From positions 1 through 64,000 of the forward strand of contig MEGD01000002.1 in the NCBI GenBank assembly GCA_001725355.1: DNA of 64,000 bases, written 5' to 3'. This document shows, one piece after another, positions 1 to 10,418 of this stretch. The position numbers and the translations under genes are program-made. This stretch comes from Novosphingobium sp. SCN 66-18 (GTDB lineage Bacteria > Pseudomonadota > Alphaproteobacteria > Sphingomonadales > Sphingomonadaceae). The notes under the pieces were generated by a model. That model saw only the letters and a list, made by a program, of their open reading frames with translations, was not told the DNA's origin and ran no database searches. Every line of letters begins with the position of its first letter. Position 1 is the first letter of the stretch.

Positions 1-956
1 CCCTGCGCCTGGCGTTCGCCGATCGCCAGCGCCCGGCCCATCAGGTAGTTGGCCACGCGGCCCTGTTTTTCCACCTGCTTCATGATGCGCGTGCGCAGCA
101 CCTCGAACAGGCGCGGCACCACGACCATCAGTGTGGGGCGCACTTCCTCGATATTGCTTGCCAGCTTTTCCAGCCCTTCGGCGTAGAAGATCTGCGCGCC
201 CATGCCGATCGGCAGGTACTGGCCGCCGGTATGCTCATAGGCGTGGCTGAGCGGCAGGAACGACAGGAACACTTCCTCGTCCCAGCCGAAATCGTTGGCC
301 AGGATATGCGCCGCGCCATCCACATTGCACAGGATCGCGCCGTGGTGCTGCATCACCCCGCGCGGCGCGCCGCCGGTACCGCTGGTATAGATGATGCAGG
401 CGGTGTCCGCGCGCCCAATCCCGGCGATGCGCGCCTCCACCGCCGCGCGGGCAGCCGACACATCGCCCGCCAGCAGCGCGTCCCAGTCATGGAACGTCAG
501 CGTGCCCGATTGCGCCTGCCGCAGCGGCTCGATACCGATGACGTGTTCGGCGCAGGGCGCGCGCAGCGCCGCCGCCAGCAGCGGGCGCGCCAGCTTGGCG
601 TTGGAAACGACGATCGCGCGCGCGCCGGAGTTTTCCAGGATGTGCAGGTGATCGCGCTCGGTATTGGTGATGTAGGTCGGCACGGTGACTAGCCCGGCGG
701 CCATGATCGCCAGATCGGCCAGGCACCATTCGGGCCGGTTTTCCGACACCAGCGCCACCCGGTCGCCATCCTTCAGGCCCAGCCCGCGCAAGGCCTCCGC
801 CATCAGGCAGACCCGGTCCGCCGCCTCGCGCCAGGTGATCGCCCGCCACGCGCCATCGTGCTTGGCCGAAAGGAACGGCCCGTTGCCCCGCACACGCGCA
901 CGGTCGAAGAACATCGCGACCAGGTTCGGGAATTGTTCGAAATCGCTGAGCTGCAC
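1..956 (-). CDS. AMP-dependent acyl-CoA synthetase/ligase, 3' end outside window
   Basis: N-terminal 318 residues of an adenylate-forming enzyme; the gene runs off the left edge. It should activate a long-chain fatty acid through an acyl-AMP and pass it to CoA. Residues about 187-201 hold the phosphate-binding A3 motif IIYTSGTGGAPRG, a variant of the usual YTSGTTGxPKG. The stretches around YLPIGMGAQIFYAEG and PRLFEVLR are typical of long-chain fatty acyl-CoA synthetases. GTG at 956 is preferred because GAGG lies a few bases upstream and the reading frame then matches the family start. It reads alone; the next gene on the same strand is ggt, 122 bp away. Substrate cannot be told from the part seen. 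Confidence 0.85.
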   Translation of the reverse strand, partial: MQLSDFEQFPNLVAMFFDRARVRGNGPFLSAKHDGAWRAITWREAADRVCLMAEALRGLGLKDGDRVALVSENRPEWCLADLAIMAAGLVTVPTYITNTERDHLHILENSGARAIVVSNAKLARPLLAAALRAPCAEHVIGIEPLRQAQSGTLTFHDWDALLAGDVSAARAAVEARIAGIGRADTACIIYTSGTGGAPRGVMQHHGAILCNVDGAAHILANDFGWDEEVFLSFLPLSHAYEHTGGQYLPIGMGAQIFYAEGLEKLASNIEEVRPTLMVVVPRLFEVLRTRIMKQVEKQGRVANYLMGRALAIGERQAQ

Positions 957-1078
957 GTCCGGTCCTCTGCCCCACCCGCGCGCCGGCTTTTGCTCCGCCG
1001 TTCGCGCAGGGGAAAGTCCTAAAGAAGCTGCGCCGCTACGGCAACCTTGCGCGGGCGGACACGCCTATCGGAAAGCGT

Positions 1079-2836
1079 TCAGGGCGCCACCGCCGCGCCT
1101 TCGCTGCGCGGGTCGGCCGCGCCGCGCCAGCGATCGCCGACGCGTTCGATCGCGTTGGCCTTGAACGAGGCCTCGCGCGCGATGACCCGCCGGTGGCCGA
1201 GCGCCACGAGCGCGGGGATCATCGCTTCCTGCGCGGAGCCCTTTTCCACGAACACCACGTCGCCGCCGGGCGCGAAGATCACCGGCAGCGCGATCGCCTC
1301 GCGCGCGGGCAGGCCCCAGTCGAGCACGCCGATGATCGCCTTGGCGACCTGCGCCGGGATCGTCGCGCCGCCCGCGGCCCCGATGGCCAGCCGCAACCGA
1401 CCATCGGGGCCATAGATCAGCGTCGGCGCCATCGAGCTGCGCGGCCGCTTGCCCGCTTCCACCCGGTTCGCGGTGGGCACGCCGTCGCGATCGGGCACGA
1501 TGTTGAAGTCGGTCAGTTCGTTGTTGAGATAATAGCCGCCGACCATCAGGCCCGAACCGAACGGGCTTTCGATCGTGGAGGTATAGCTTGCCGCGTTGCC
1601 CCAACGGTCCACCGCGACGAAATGGGTGGTGCCATGCTCTTCCTGCGGACGCGCCGGCGCGAAAGCGGTGCGGACGCCCGGCGGCGTCCCGGCCACGACC
1701 GACGGCAGCGTGCCCTTGTCCGAAATCAGCGCAGACCGCGTCGCCAGATAGCCGGGATCGGTCAGCCCGGCGACCGGCACGCTGACGAAATCGCTGTCGC
1801 CCAGGTAGCGGTCGCGATCGGCGTAGGCCAGCCGTTCGGATTCGGCGATCAGGTGCCACGAAACCGGATTGTCCGGTCCCAGCGCCTTGAGATCGAAGCG
1901 TTCGAGCTGCTTGAGAATGGCATAGACCGTGGTCGCGCCCGAGGACGGCGGCCCCATCCCGCACACGCGATAGCCGCGGTAGTCGCCGCACACCGGCGCG
2001 CGTCCCTTCGCCTGATAGCCGGCGAGGTCGGCCGTGGTCAGCGGCGCGGGATTGCGCGGCGCGGTGCCGACCTTGGCGGCCACGGTCGCGGCGTTGTCGC
2101 CGGCGTAGAAGCTGTCGGCCCCCTGCGCCGCGATCTTCTCCAGCGTTTCGGCCAGCGCCGGATTGCGGATCACCGTGCCCGCGGGCAGCGGTTGCCCGTC
2201 CGCCCTGTAATAGATCGCGCGCGCCTGCGGATCGAGCGCCCCGGTCCGGGGGAAGCGGCTCAGCATCGCGTAAAGGCGCGGCGTCATCACGAAGCCATCG
2301 CGCGCCAGCCGGATCGCCGGCTGGAACAGCGCGCGCCACGCCAGCTTGCCGTGGTGCGCGTGCGCCAGTGCGGCCAGGCGCAGGTTGCCCGGCACGCCCA
2401 CGCTGCGCCCGCCCGGAATCGCCTCGATGATCGGCAGCGGCTGGCCGTTGACATAGAACCACTGCGGGCCGGCGGCCTTGGGCGCGGTTTCGCGACCGTC
2501 CACGGTCTCGACCTTGCCCGCCGCATCGCCCAGCACCAGAAAGCCGCCGCCGCCGATGCCCGAGCTTTGCGGTTCGACCACGGTCAGCGCCAGCATCGTG
2601 GCGATCGCGGCGTCGGTGGCGGTTCCGCCCAGCCGCAGCATGTCCACGCCCGCTTCGGCCGCGCGCGGATCGGCGGCGGAAACCAGCCCCTTCTCGCCTA
2701 CCGGCACGCCATCCGCGGGCACGGGCGCCGGCGCGCCCTGTGGAGGGGGAGAGGCCATCTGGCCCATCGGGGCGCAGGCGGACGTGAGCAGAAGCGCTGC
2801 AAGCAGCGCGCGACCGGGCATCTTCATCGACAGCAT
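1079..2836 (-). CDS. ggt: gamma-glutamyltranspeptidase, probable lipoprotein
   Basis: About 585 residues, the usual length for the self-cleaving Ntn-hydrolase that removes or transfers gamma-glutamyl groups from glutathione and similar compounds in the periplasm. The maturation site shows as GTTHFVAVD near residues 402-410, where the threonine becomes the nucleophile of the small subunit. GIGGGGF and GSGLMVGGYYLNNEL are further family landmarks. The N-terminus is a signal peptide ending LLLTSAC, which fits a lipobox. A TTG at 2872 would extend the frame into pyrD; ATG at 2836 (or 2827, 2821) in the 10-bp gap after the pyrD stop is more likely. Probably co-transcribed with pyrD. Confidence 0.93.
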   Translation of the reverse strand: MLSMKMPGRALLAALLLTSACAPMGQMASPPPQGAPAPVPADGVPVGEKGLVSAADPRAAEAGVDMLRLGGTATDAAIATMLALTVVEPQSSGIGGGGFLVLGDAAGKVETVDGRETAPKAAGPQWFYVNGQPLPIIEAIPGGRSVGVPGNLRLAALAHAHHGKLAWRALFQPAIRLARDGFVMTPRLYAMLSRFPRTGALDPQARAIYYRADGQPLPAGTVIRNPALAETLEKIAAQGADSFYAGDNAATVAAKVGTAPRNPAPLTTADLAGYQAKGRAPVCGDYRGYRVCGMGPPSSGATTVYAILKQLERFDLKALGPDNPVSWHLIAESERLAYADRDRYLGDSDFVSVPVAGLTDPGYLATRSALISDKGTLPSVVAGTPPGVRTAFAPARPQEEHGTTHFVAVDRWGNAASYTSTIESPFGSGLMVGGYYLNNELTDFNIVPDRDGVPTANRVEAGKRPRSSMAPTLIYGPDGRLRLAIGAAGGATIPAQVAKAIIGVLDWGLPAREAIALPVIFAPGGDVVFVEKGSAQEAMIPALVALGHRRVIAREASFKANAIERVGDRWRGAADPRSEGAAVAP

Positions 2837-2846
2837 GGCCGCAAGG

Positions 2847-3899
2847 CTATTCGGTCCCGACGGCCTCCGCAATGCTCGTCATGCCTTCTTGCCGCACGCG
2901 CTTCGCCAGGCCCGACACGATCGCGCGCGCAAGGCCTGGTCCCTCATAGACCATGGCGCTATAGATCTGGACCAGGCTGGCGCCCGCGCGAATGCGCTCC
3001 CACGCATCGTCGGCGCTGGCGATGCCGCCCACGCCGATCAGCGGAATGGCGCCGCCGCTCGCCTTGCGGAACTCGCGCAGGCGTTCCAGCGCCATCTGCC
3101 GCAGCGGCTCGCCCGAAAGCCCGCCCGTTTCCCCGGCATGAACCGACCGCAGCGAGGCGGGCCGCTCGATCGTGGTATTCGACACGATCAGCGCATCGAG
3201 CCGCCTGTCCAGCGCGATCCGGCAGATCGCGTCGACATCGGCCCGCTGGAGATCGGGGGCAAGTTTCAGGAACACCGGCGTCGCCAGCGCGCCGCGCGCC
3301 TCGATCACCGCGTCCAGCAGTTCGGCCAGCGCGCCTTCATCCTGCAACGCGCGCAGCCCGGGCGTGTTGGGCGAACTGATGTTGACCGTGAGATAGGTCG
3401 CCAGCGGCGCCATTGTCCGCGTCATCGCCGCATAGTCGGCGATGCGGTCCGCCGAATCCTTGTTGGCGCCGATGTTGACGCCCACGATCCCCGGCTTGCC
3501 CAGGCGGGCGCGCAACCGCGCGGCTACCGCATCGGCCCCGTCGTTGTTGAAGCCCATGCGGTTGATGACTGCCCGGTCCTCCACCAGCCGGAACAGCCGT
3601 GGCAGCGGATTCCCCGCCTGCGGCCGCGGCGTCACCGTGCCGATCTCGGTAAAGCCCAGACCCAGGCGCAGCACCGCGTCGGGCACTTGCGCGTTCTTGT
3701 CGAAACCCGGCGCCATGCCCACCGGGTTGGGAAAGACGATGCCAGCCACACGCTGCGTCAGCGCGGGTTCGGGCGCCAGCCGCAGGGCGAGCGGCGCGGC
3801 GCCTAGCGCCATCAGGGTAAGCCGGTGGGCCTGTTCAGCCGGTACGCGAAACAGCAAGGGGCGCAGCAGTCGATAAAGCATGAAACGGGAAGTCCGCAT
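2847..3899 (-). CDS. pyrD: dihydroorotate dehydrogenase (quinone), class 2
   Basis: 350 residues. Oxidises dihydroorotate to orotate with FMN and passes electrons to quinone at the inner membrane, the fourth step of pyrimidine synthesis. The N-terminal amphipathic stretch LYRLLRPLLFRV is the membrane-binding helix of class 2 enzymes. NRMGFNNDG, NISSPNTPGL (catalytic serine of class 2), SNTT and GVGGI are all in place. ATG at 3899 gives the longest form; ATG at 3881 starts directly at the membrane helix and is a good alternative. It is followed after 10 bp by ggt; upstream is a long noncoding region. Confidence 0.95.
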   Translation of the reverse strand: MRTSRFMLYRLLRPLLFRVPAEQAHRLTLMALGAAPLALRLAPEPALTQRVAGIVFPNPVGMAPGFDKNAQVPDAVLRLGLGFTEIGTVTPRPQAGNPLPRLFRLVEDRAVINRMGFNNDGADAVAARLRARLGKPGIVGVNIGANKDSADRIADYAAMTRTMAPLATYLTVNISSPNTPGLRALQDEGALAELLDAVIEARGALATPVFLKLAPDLQRADVDAICRIALDRRLDALIVSNTTIERPASLRSVHAGETGGLSGEPLRQMALERLREFRKASGGAIPLIGVGGIASADDAWERIRAGASLVQIYSAMVYEGPGLARAIVSGLAKRVRQEGMTSIAEAVGTE

Positions 3900-4059
3900 C
3901 CGGATCGGGGAAGAAGTTCCGTCCTATTGCGTCTGCTGTGTCCCAAGCCAAGTGCGATTGCTGCCATCGTGCATCGATATTTCATATAACTATCGGCATT
4001 TTTTCAACCTGTTGCGCCGCCGCAACCGTTTTTGTCGAATCCGTACAATTACCGACTCG

Positions 4060-4168
4060 ACCAATCCCATAGACAAACCGAGCGACCCGAAGGGCTCGGT
4101 GCAGTGATGTATCGGGTTCTCGACTTTACGGCGGCCGATGCCCTTCGGGGTTCGGCCGCCTTTTTTTT
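4060..4168 (+). ncRNA. Candidate small structured RNA ending at a terminator
   Basis: Two hairpins in a row with no reading frame of quality across them. The first has arms ACCGAGC (4077-4083) and GCTCGGT (4094-4100). The second is an intrinsic terminator. The tip of the first, CCCGAAGGGC (4086-4095), is the exact reverse complement of the tip of the second, GCCCTTCGGG (4140-4149), so the two could form a kissing or alternative pairing. No plus-strand gene ends nearby that would need this terminator, which suggests a separate short transcript. The 5' end is a guess and I do not recognise the family. Confidence 0.4.
4130..4168 (+). terminator. Rho-independent terminator
   Basis: Stem GGCGGCCGA / TCGGCCGCC (4130-4138 with 4152-4160), upper part CCC-TTCG-GGG, followed by eight T residues at 4161-4168. 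This is the strongest plus-strand terminator in the window. Confidence 0.85.
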
Positions 4169-4302
4169 CACTCATTCCCGGTCACGCATCGCGCGGATTT
4201 GCCACCGCCGCCTCCGCGCCTTGCGCTTGCGGAGAGCCGCGCCTAGATAACCGGAACGATTCGGTCTGATTTGCAGCCCGCGTTCCCGGAGACACCCAGG
4301 CG

Positions 4303-4730
4303 ATGCGTCTTTCCAGCATGGCGGACTATGCCGTGGTCACGATGACCGCCGCCGCGCGCCATTGCGGCGGGGCGCGGATCAGCGCGCAACAACTGGCCGA
4401 GGAAACCGGCCTGCCCGCCCCCACCGTGCAGAAGCTGGTCAGCAAGCTTTCGGCCGCCGGCCTGCTGAAGTCGGTGCGCGGCGCGCGCGGCGGGCTGAAG
4501 CTGGCCCGCCCCGCGGCCGCCATCACCCTGGCCGATATCATCGAGGCGGTGGAAGGCCCGATCGCGCTTGCCCCGTGCAGCACGCCGGTCCGCCAGGACT
4601 GCACCTGCACGCTCGAGAAGGACTGCACGGTCCGCCCGCACTGGCCCGTCGTGGACGCGGCGCTGCGTGGCGCGCTCTCGGCCGTCCCTCTCACCCAGTT
4701 TGCCCGTCCGATCGTGGCGGAGACCACCGT

Positions 4731-4734
<4 letters not shown>
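4303..4734 (+). CDS. Rrf2-family regulator of the SUF operon
   Basis: 143 residues with an N-terminal winged helix ([20 protein letters not shown] is the recognition part, about 26-45) and a cysteine-rich C-terminal part: C92, C100, C102 and C108. Members of this group bind a [2Fe-2S] cluster and control iron-sulfur assembly genes according to cluster demand (family knowledge; close to the SUF-specific regulator family rather than IscR of enterics). Its stop overlaps the sufB start by four bases (ATGA), so it is the first gene of the SUF operon and very probably controls it. Confidence 0.9.
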
Positions 4735-6223
<1,489 letters not shown>

Positions 6224-6227
<4 letters not shown>

Positions 6228-6727
6228 AGAAGACGCTTACCCTCAAGCCGGTCGAGGAGCGGGCCGACGCACCCAAGCTCCAGAAGAAGGGGCGTGGCTG
6301 GAACATCGCCGAATCGCGGCTCGATACGCTGCATGACGCCGCGCGCGAGATGCGCCGTTCGCCCACCCCGGCGCAGGCCGCGCTGGCGGCGGAGCTGGCC
6401 AAGGCCGATCTCGGGCGGTACCGCTTCAAGCGCTATGCGGTGATCGGATCGGCCATCGTCGATTTCGCCTGCCAACCGCTCAAGCTGGTCGTCGCGCTCG
6501 ACGAAGGCGCGAACCCGCCGGAGATCGAGCGCCGCCGCGACCGCAGCCTGGGCGAAGTGGGCATCAAGGTGATCCGCTATCCCGCCGCCGACGTGCTGGC
6601 CGATCCCGAAGGCGCTGCCCGCGCCGTGCTCGCCGAAATGAAGGCCCGCTGGCATGAACAGCGCGCTTCCTCCCGCCCGAACCAGAACCGTCACCGGCAA
6701 GGCGCCGCGCGCGGATACCAGAGATAA
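6224..6727 (+). CDS. DUF559 (restriction-endonuclease-like fold) protein inside the SUF operon
   Basis: 167 residues, starting at TTG 6224, whose last bases are the sufB stop. The middle part (about 38-140) matches DUF559, a very-short-patch-repair-like nuclease fold: [16 protein letters not shown], then [19 protein letters not shown], then [11 protein letters not shown]. The family's second acidic motif, normally close to VVELDGxxH, reads VVALDEGAN (residues 89-97), so the usual E and H are missing while D80 and D93 remain. Nuclease activity is therefore doubtful. The N-terminal 35 and C-terminal 25 residues are basic and low in structure, which could suit nucleic-acid binding. Placement between sufB and sufC with overlapping codons shows co-expression. 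Role in cluster assembly is unknown. Confidence 0.8.
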
Positions 6728-6729
6728 CC

Positions 6730-7473
6730 ATGCTCCAGATCGATAACCTTTCCAACGAAATCGCCGGCAAAGCCATTCTCAAGGGCCTGTCGCTGACCGT
6801 GAACGCGGGCGAGATCCACGCGATCATGGGGCCGAACGGCGCGGGCAAGTCCACGCTGGCCTACACGCTGGGCGGACGGCCCGGCTACGAGGTCACCGGC
6901 GGTTCCGTTGCGTTCGACGGTGCCGACCTGCTCGCCATGGAACCGCACGAACGCGCAGCGGCGGGGCTGTTCCTGGGCTTCCAGTACCCGGTCGAGATTC
7001 CCGGCGTGTCCAACGTCCAGTTCCTGCGCGAAGCGCTCAACGCGCAACGCAAGGGCCGGGGCGAAGCGCCGCTTTCGGGCGGCGAATTCCTCAAGCTCGC
7101 CAAGGAAAAGGCCGGCCTGCTGCGCATGGACATGGACATGCTCAAGCGCCCGGTGAACGTCGGCTTTTCGGGCGGCGAGAAGAAGCGCGCCGAGATGGTG
7201 CAGATGGGCATTCTCGATCCCCGGCTGGCGATCCTGGACGAAACCGATTCCGGGCTCGACATCGACGCCCTGCGCATCTGCGGCGAAGGCATCAACGCGA
7301 TCATGCGCAAGCCGAACAAGGCGGTGCTGCTGATCACGCATTACCAGCGTCTGCTCGATTACGTGAAGCCGGACTTCGTGCACGTGCTGGCCGGCGGCCG
7401 CATCGTGAAATCGGGCGGCCCCGAACTGGCGCTCGAACTCGAACAGCACGGCTACGAGGCGGTGGCGGCGTGA
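6730..7473 (+). CDS. sufC: Fe-S assembly ATPase SufC
   Basis: 247 residues; an ABC-type ATPase that binds SufB and SufD and drives the shape change of the scaffold complex. Walker A GPNGAGKST is at 34-42, the ABC signature FSGGEKKR at 146-153 and Walker B with the catalytic acid, LAILDETDSGLD, at 166-177. GFQYPVEIPG is the typical Q-loop of SufC. It starts 2 bp after the DUF559 stop and overlaps sufD by four bases. Confidence 0.98.
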   Translation: MLQIDNLSNEIAGKAILKGLSLTVNAGEIHAIMGPNGAGKSTLAYTLGGRPGYEVTGGSVAFDGADLLAMEPHERAAAGLFLGFQYPVEIPGVSNVQFLREALNAQRKGRGEAPLSGGEFLKLAKEKAGLLRMDMDMLKRPVNVGFSGGEKKRAEMVQMGILDPRLAILDETDSGLDIDALRICGEGINAIMRKPNKAVLLITHYQRLLDYVKPDFVHVLAGGRIVKSGGPELALELEQHGYEAVAA

Positions 7474-8210
7474 ACGCGGCGGCCCTGCCCCTGCCCACCC
7501 GCAAGGACGAGGGCTATCGCTACGCCGATCTGGCCGCGCTGGAAACGGTGTGGCCGGCGGCGGTGCAAGTCGTCCGCGTGCCCGCCGGGGAAAGCGCGGC
7601 GCTGTCGCTCATCGCCGATGGCAACGGCCCGGAAGCGCGCGAGATCGCGGTCACGCTGGAAGACGGGGCGACGTTCGACCTGCGCCTGCTCAACGCCGGC
7701 GCTGCCTATGGCCGCATCGGCGTGACCGTCACGCTCGGCAAGGGCGCGGACTTCACGCTGGGCGCGGCGCAGCTGGGTGGCGGTGCGCAGACGCTCGAAG
7801 TGGTGACCGAGGTGACGCACGCCCACCCCGACGCGCAGAGCCGCCAGATCGTGCGTTCGGTGCTGGGCGGCCATGCCACCGGCACCTATCTCGGCCGCGT
7901 CGCCGTGGCGCGGGGCGCGATCGGCACCGATGCCGAACAGTCGGTCCGCGCCATGCTGCTCGACCGGACGGCGACCGCCAACGCACGCCCGGAGCTCGAA
8001 ATCTTCGCCGACGACGTGAAATGCGCGCACGGCTGTGCCGTTGGCGAGCTTGATGCGCAGGGCCTGTTCTACCTGCAATCGCGCGGGCTTCCGCCGGCGG
8101 AAGCGAAGAAGCTGATGCTGCAGGCGTTCATCGCCGAAGCCTTCGTCGGCGCGGCCGACGAGGACGCGCTGACGCAGGCGGCGCTCAAGGCGCTGGAGGG
8201 GCTGCTGTGA
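7470..8210 (+). CDS. sufD: Fe-S assembly protein SufD (short form)
   Basis: 246 residues against about 420 in E. coli: the N-terminal helical region is much reduced and the beta-helix core and C-terminus remain (DDVKCAHGCAVGELD at about 173-187, then SRGLPPAEAKKLMLQAF). SufD partners SufB and SufC and helps iron entry. GTG at 7470 overlaps the sufC stop; GTG at 8207 of sufS overlaps its own stop. The short length appears to be normal for this lineage rather than damage, because the frame is clean and both junctions are coupled. Confidence 0.93.
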   Translation: MNAAALPLPTRKDEGYRYADLAALETVWPAAVQVVRVPAGESAALSLIADGNGPEAREIAVTLEDGATFDLRLLNAGAAYGRIGVTVTLGKGADFTLGAAQLGGGAQTLEVVTEVTHAHPDAQSRQIVRSVLGGHATGTYLGRVAVARGAIGTDAEQSVRAMLLDRTATANARPELEIFADDVKCAHGCAVGELDAQGLFYLQSRGLPPAEAKKLMLQAFIAEAFVGAADEDALTQAALKALEGLL

Positions 8211-9418
8211 CGACGGCAACGCTCACCCGGCCGGTCGAATGGCCCGGCCTGCGCAATCCGGATGGCAGCCGCTGGCACTATCTCGATACCGCCGCCACCG
8301 CGCAGAAGCCGCAGAGCGTGATCGACGCGGTGACGCGGGCGATGGGCGCGGATTACGCCACCGTCCACCGCGGGGTCTATACCCGTTCGGCCGACATGAC
8401 GCTGGCGTTCGAGGCCGCGCGGCGCAAGGTCGCCGGCCTGCTGGGCGGCGATGAAAGCGAGATCGTGTTCACCCGTGGCGCGACCGAGGCGATCAACCTT
8501 GTCGCGCAAACCTGGGGGCAGGCCAATCTCAAGGCCGGCGATCGCATCCTGCTGTCGGTGCTGGAGCACCATTCCAACATCGTGCCCTGGCAATTGCTGC
8601 GCGAACGGACCGGGGTGGAAATCGACGTCTGCCCGCTGACGCCGGACGGGCGCATCGATCTGGAAGCGGCCGAACGCATCCTCACGCCCGCGCACAAGCT
8701 CGTGGCCTTCGCGCATGTGTCCAACGTGCTCGGTTCGATGCTTCCGGTGGAACATGCGGTGAAGCTGGCCCATGCCGTCGGCGCGAAGATCCTGCTCGAT
8801 GGCTGCCAGGCCGTCGCCCGCCTCGCCGTGGACGTGAAGGCGCTCGGCTGCGATTTCTACGTCTGCTCCGCGCACAAGCTCTATGGGCCGACGGGCATCG
8901 GCGCGCTGTGGGCCAAGGCGGACCTCCTCGATGCCATGCCGCCATGGCAGGGCGGCGGCTCGATGATCGACCGGGTGACCTTCGCCAAGACGACTTACGC
9001 CCCCGCACCGCAGCGCTTCGAGGCGGGCACGCCCGCGATCGTCGAGGCGATCGGCTTCGGCGCGGCGGTCGATTTCGTGCGGGGCATCGGGCTGGACGCG
9101 ATCCATGCCCACGAGGCCGCGCTGGTGGCGCGGGCGCGGGGCGAACTGTCGCGGCTCAATTCGGTGCGCCTGTTCGGCCCCGAGGACAGCGCCGGGATCG
9201 TCAGCTTCGCGCTGGAAGGGGTGCACCCGCACGATCTCGGCACGATCCTGGACGAGGAAGGCGTGGCGATCCGCGCCGGGCACCATTGCGCGCAGCCGCT
9301 GATGGACCATCTTGGCGTTCCCGCCACGGCCCGCGCGAGCTTCGGCATCTACAGCGATGACAGCGACATCGCCGCGCTGGTGCGCGGCATCGAACGGACG
9401 ATGAGGATTTTCGGATGA
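8207..9418 (+). CDS. sufS: Cysteine desulfurase SufS
   Basis: 403 residues. A PLP enzyme that takes sulfur from cysteine and holds it as a persulfide for SufBCD. The PLP lysine is K224 in CSAHKLYGPTG; the histidine/aspartate pocket shows in LEHHSNIVPW and ILLDGCQAV; the persulfide cysteine is C361 in AGHHCAQPLM. The RxGHHC context marks group II (SufS type) as opposed to IscS. GTG start overlapping sufD. No SufE is seen in the window, so the sulfur relay partner must be elsewhere. Confidence 0.97.
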   Translation: MTTATLTRPVEWPGLRNPDGSRWHYLDTAATAQKPQSVIDAVTRAMGADYATVHRGVYTRSADMTLAFEAARRKVAGLLGGDESEIVFTRGATEAINLVAQTWGQANLKAGDRILLSVLEHHSNIVPWQLLRERTGVEIDVCPLTPDGRIDLEAAERILTPAHKLVAFAHVSNVLGSMLPVEHAVKLAHAVGAKILLDGCQAVARLAVDVKALGCDFYVCSAHKLYGPTGIGALWAKADLLDAMPPWQGGGSMIDRVTFAKTTYAPAPQRFEAGTPAIVEAIGFGAAVDFVRGIGLDAIHAHEAALVARARGELSRLNSVRLFGPEDSAGIVSFALEGVHPHDLGTILDEEGVAIRAGHHCAQPLMDHLGVPATARASFGIYSDDSDIAALVRGIERTMRIFG

Positions 9419-9906
9419 CGAACGGTGAGGAACCCCGGTTCACCGTGGAAGAAGTCGAAGACGTGGCCGCGCCGCGCCGCGCCCGCGTGGACGACATTCC
9501 CGAACCGCCTGAAACGCCGGCCGAGAAGCTGGAACGCAAGCGCGACTATCTCGAGGGCTTCCTGGCCGAAAAGCCACAGGGCGTGAGCGCGGGCGAGCCG
9601 GGTGGCGAAACCTACGAGGCGGTGATCGACGCGCTGCGCGAGATCTTCGACCCCGAAATCCCGGTCAACATCTACGATCTGGGGCTGATCTACGGCGTGG
9701 ACGTGACCGCCGATGGCCACGCCACGGTGACGATGACGCTGACCACGCCGCATTGCCCGGTTGCCGAATCGATGCCCGGCGAAGTGGAACTGCGCGTGGG
9801 CGCGGTGCCCGGCGTGCGCGAGGCCGAGGTGAACCTCGTCTGGGACCCGCCGTGGGACCCGCAGAAGATGAGCGACGAAGCCAAGCTCGAACTGGGCATG
9901 CTGTGA
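9415..9906 (+). CDS. sufT: SUF system assembly protein SufT (DUF59/MIP18 domain)
   Basis: 163 residues. About 60 N-terminal residues are charged and unstructured, followed by a DUF59/MIP18 domain: EVIDALREIFDPEIPVNIYDLGLIY-type start, then TLTTPHCPVAESMPG with the conserved cysteine, then VNLVWDPPWDP. SufT helps cluster maturation under high demand (family knowledge). ATGA overlap with sufS; its stop shares a base with the next start. Confidence 0.92.
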   Translation: MTNGEEPRFTVEEVEDVAAPRRARVDDIPEPPETPAEKLERKRDYLEGFLAEKPQGVSAGEPGGETYEAVIDALREIFDPEIPVNIYDLGLIYGVDVTADGHATVTMTLTTPHCPVAESMPGEVELRVGAVPGVREAEVNLVWDPPWDPQKMSDEAKLELGML

Positions 9907-10418
9907 TGGCCACGGCGGCGCCAGCGATCGCGGACCGCCTGACGGTGACGCGCGCCGATTATGGCAACGCGGCCGACGCCGCTGCCGTGGTCGCGCTGCT
10001 CGATGCCTATGCCCGCGATCCGATGGGCGGCGGCGCGCCGCTGGCCGAGGACGCCAAGGCCCGGCTGGTCGACGGCCTGGCCAGCCATCCCGGCACCTTT
10101 TCGCTGATCGCGCGGATCGATGGCCGGCCGGTGGGCCTCAGCAACTGCTTCACCGGCTATTCCACCTTCGCGGCGCGCCCGCTGGTCAACATTCACGACA
10201 TGGTCGTACTGCCCGGCCATCGCGGCCACGGCATCGCCCGCGCCATGTTCGCCGCGATCGAGGATCAGGCGCGCGCGATCGGCGCGTGCAAGGTCACGCT
10301 CGAAGTGCTGAGCGGCAACGCGCGCGCCAGGGCGGTCTATGCCTCGCTTGGCTATGGTGACTACACGCTCGATCCCGAGGCCGGACACGCCCTGTTCTGG
10401 CAGAAGAGGCTGACATGA
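9906..10418 (+). CDS. GNAT-family N-acetyltransferase in the SUF operon
   Basis: 170 residues. The acetyl-CoA motif is MVVLPGHRGHGIARAMF (about 99-115), the R/Q-x-x-G-x-G/A loop of GNAT enzymes, followed by VLSGNARARAVYASLGY (motif B). ATG at 9906 shares a base with the sufT stop; GTG at 9903 is a less likely alternative. Its stop overlaps the sufA start (ATGA). It is thus embedded between two SUF genes and co-translated with them, but its substrate (protein, amine or amino acid) cannot be read. Confidence 0.85.
   Translation: MATAAPAIADRLTVTRADYGNAADAAAVVALLDAYARDPMGGGAPLAEDAKARLVDGLASHPGTFSLIARIDGRPVGLSNCFTGYSTFAARPLVNIHDMVVLPGHRGHGIARAMFAAIEDQARAIGACKVTLEVLSGNARARAVYASLGYGDYTLDPEAGHALFWQKRLT

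Larger units (their letters stand above)
3900..4302. other. Intergenic region between pyrD and the SUF operon
   Basis: About 400 bases without a convincing protein gene. The left part is relatively A+T-rich, with the stretch around 3970-4010 probably holding the pyrD promoter. The middle contains two hairpins and a terminator on the plus strand (listed separately). The right part (4215-4237) has a CTCCGC/GCGGAG hairpin. The leader of the Rrf2 gene has only a poor ribosome-binding site (CCAGGCG before ATG 4303). Confidence 0.7.

Noticed and set aside
1193..3379. 728-residue plus-strand frame over ggt and pyrD
   Set aside because: Arginine-histidine-rich shadow frame; both genes beneath it are clearly conserved on the other strand.
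3900..4302. Small frames on both strands in the pyrD-SUF gap (such as 3990-4175 and 4032-4250)
   Set aside because: They cover hairpins and the T-tract and have no ribosome-binding sites or protein-like composition.
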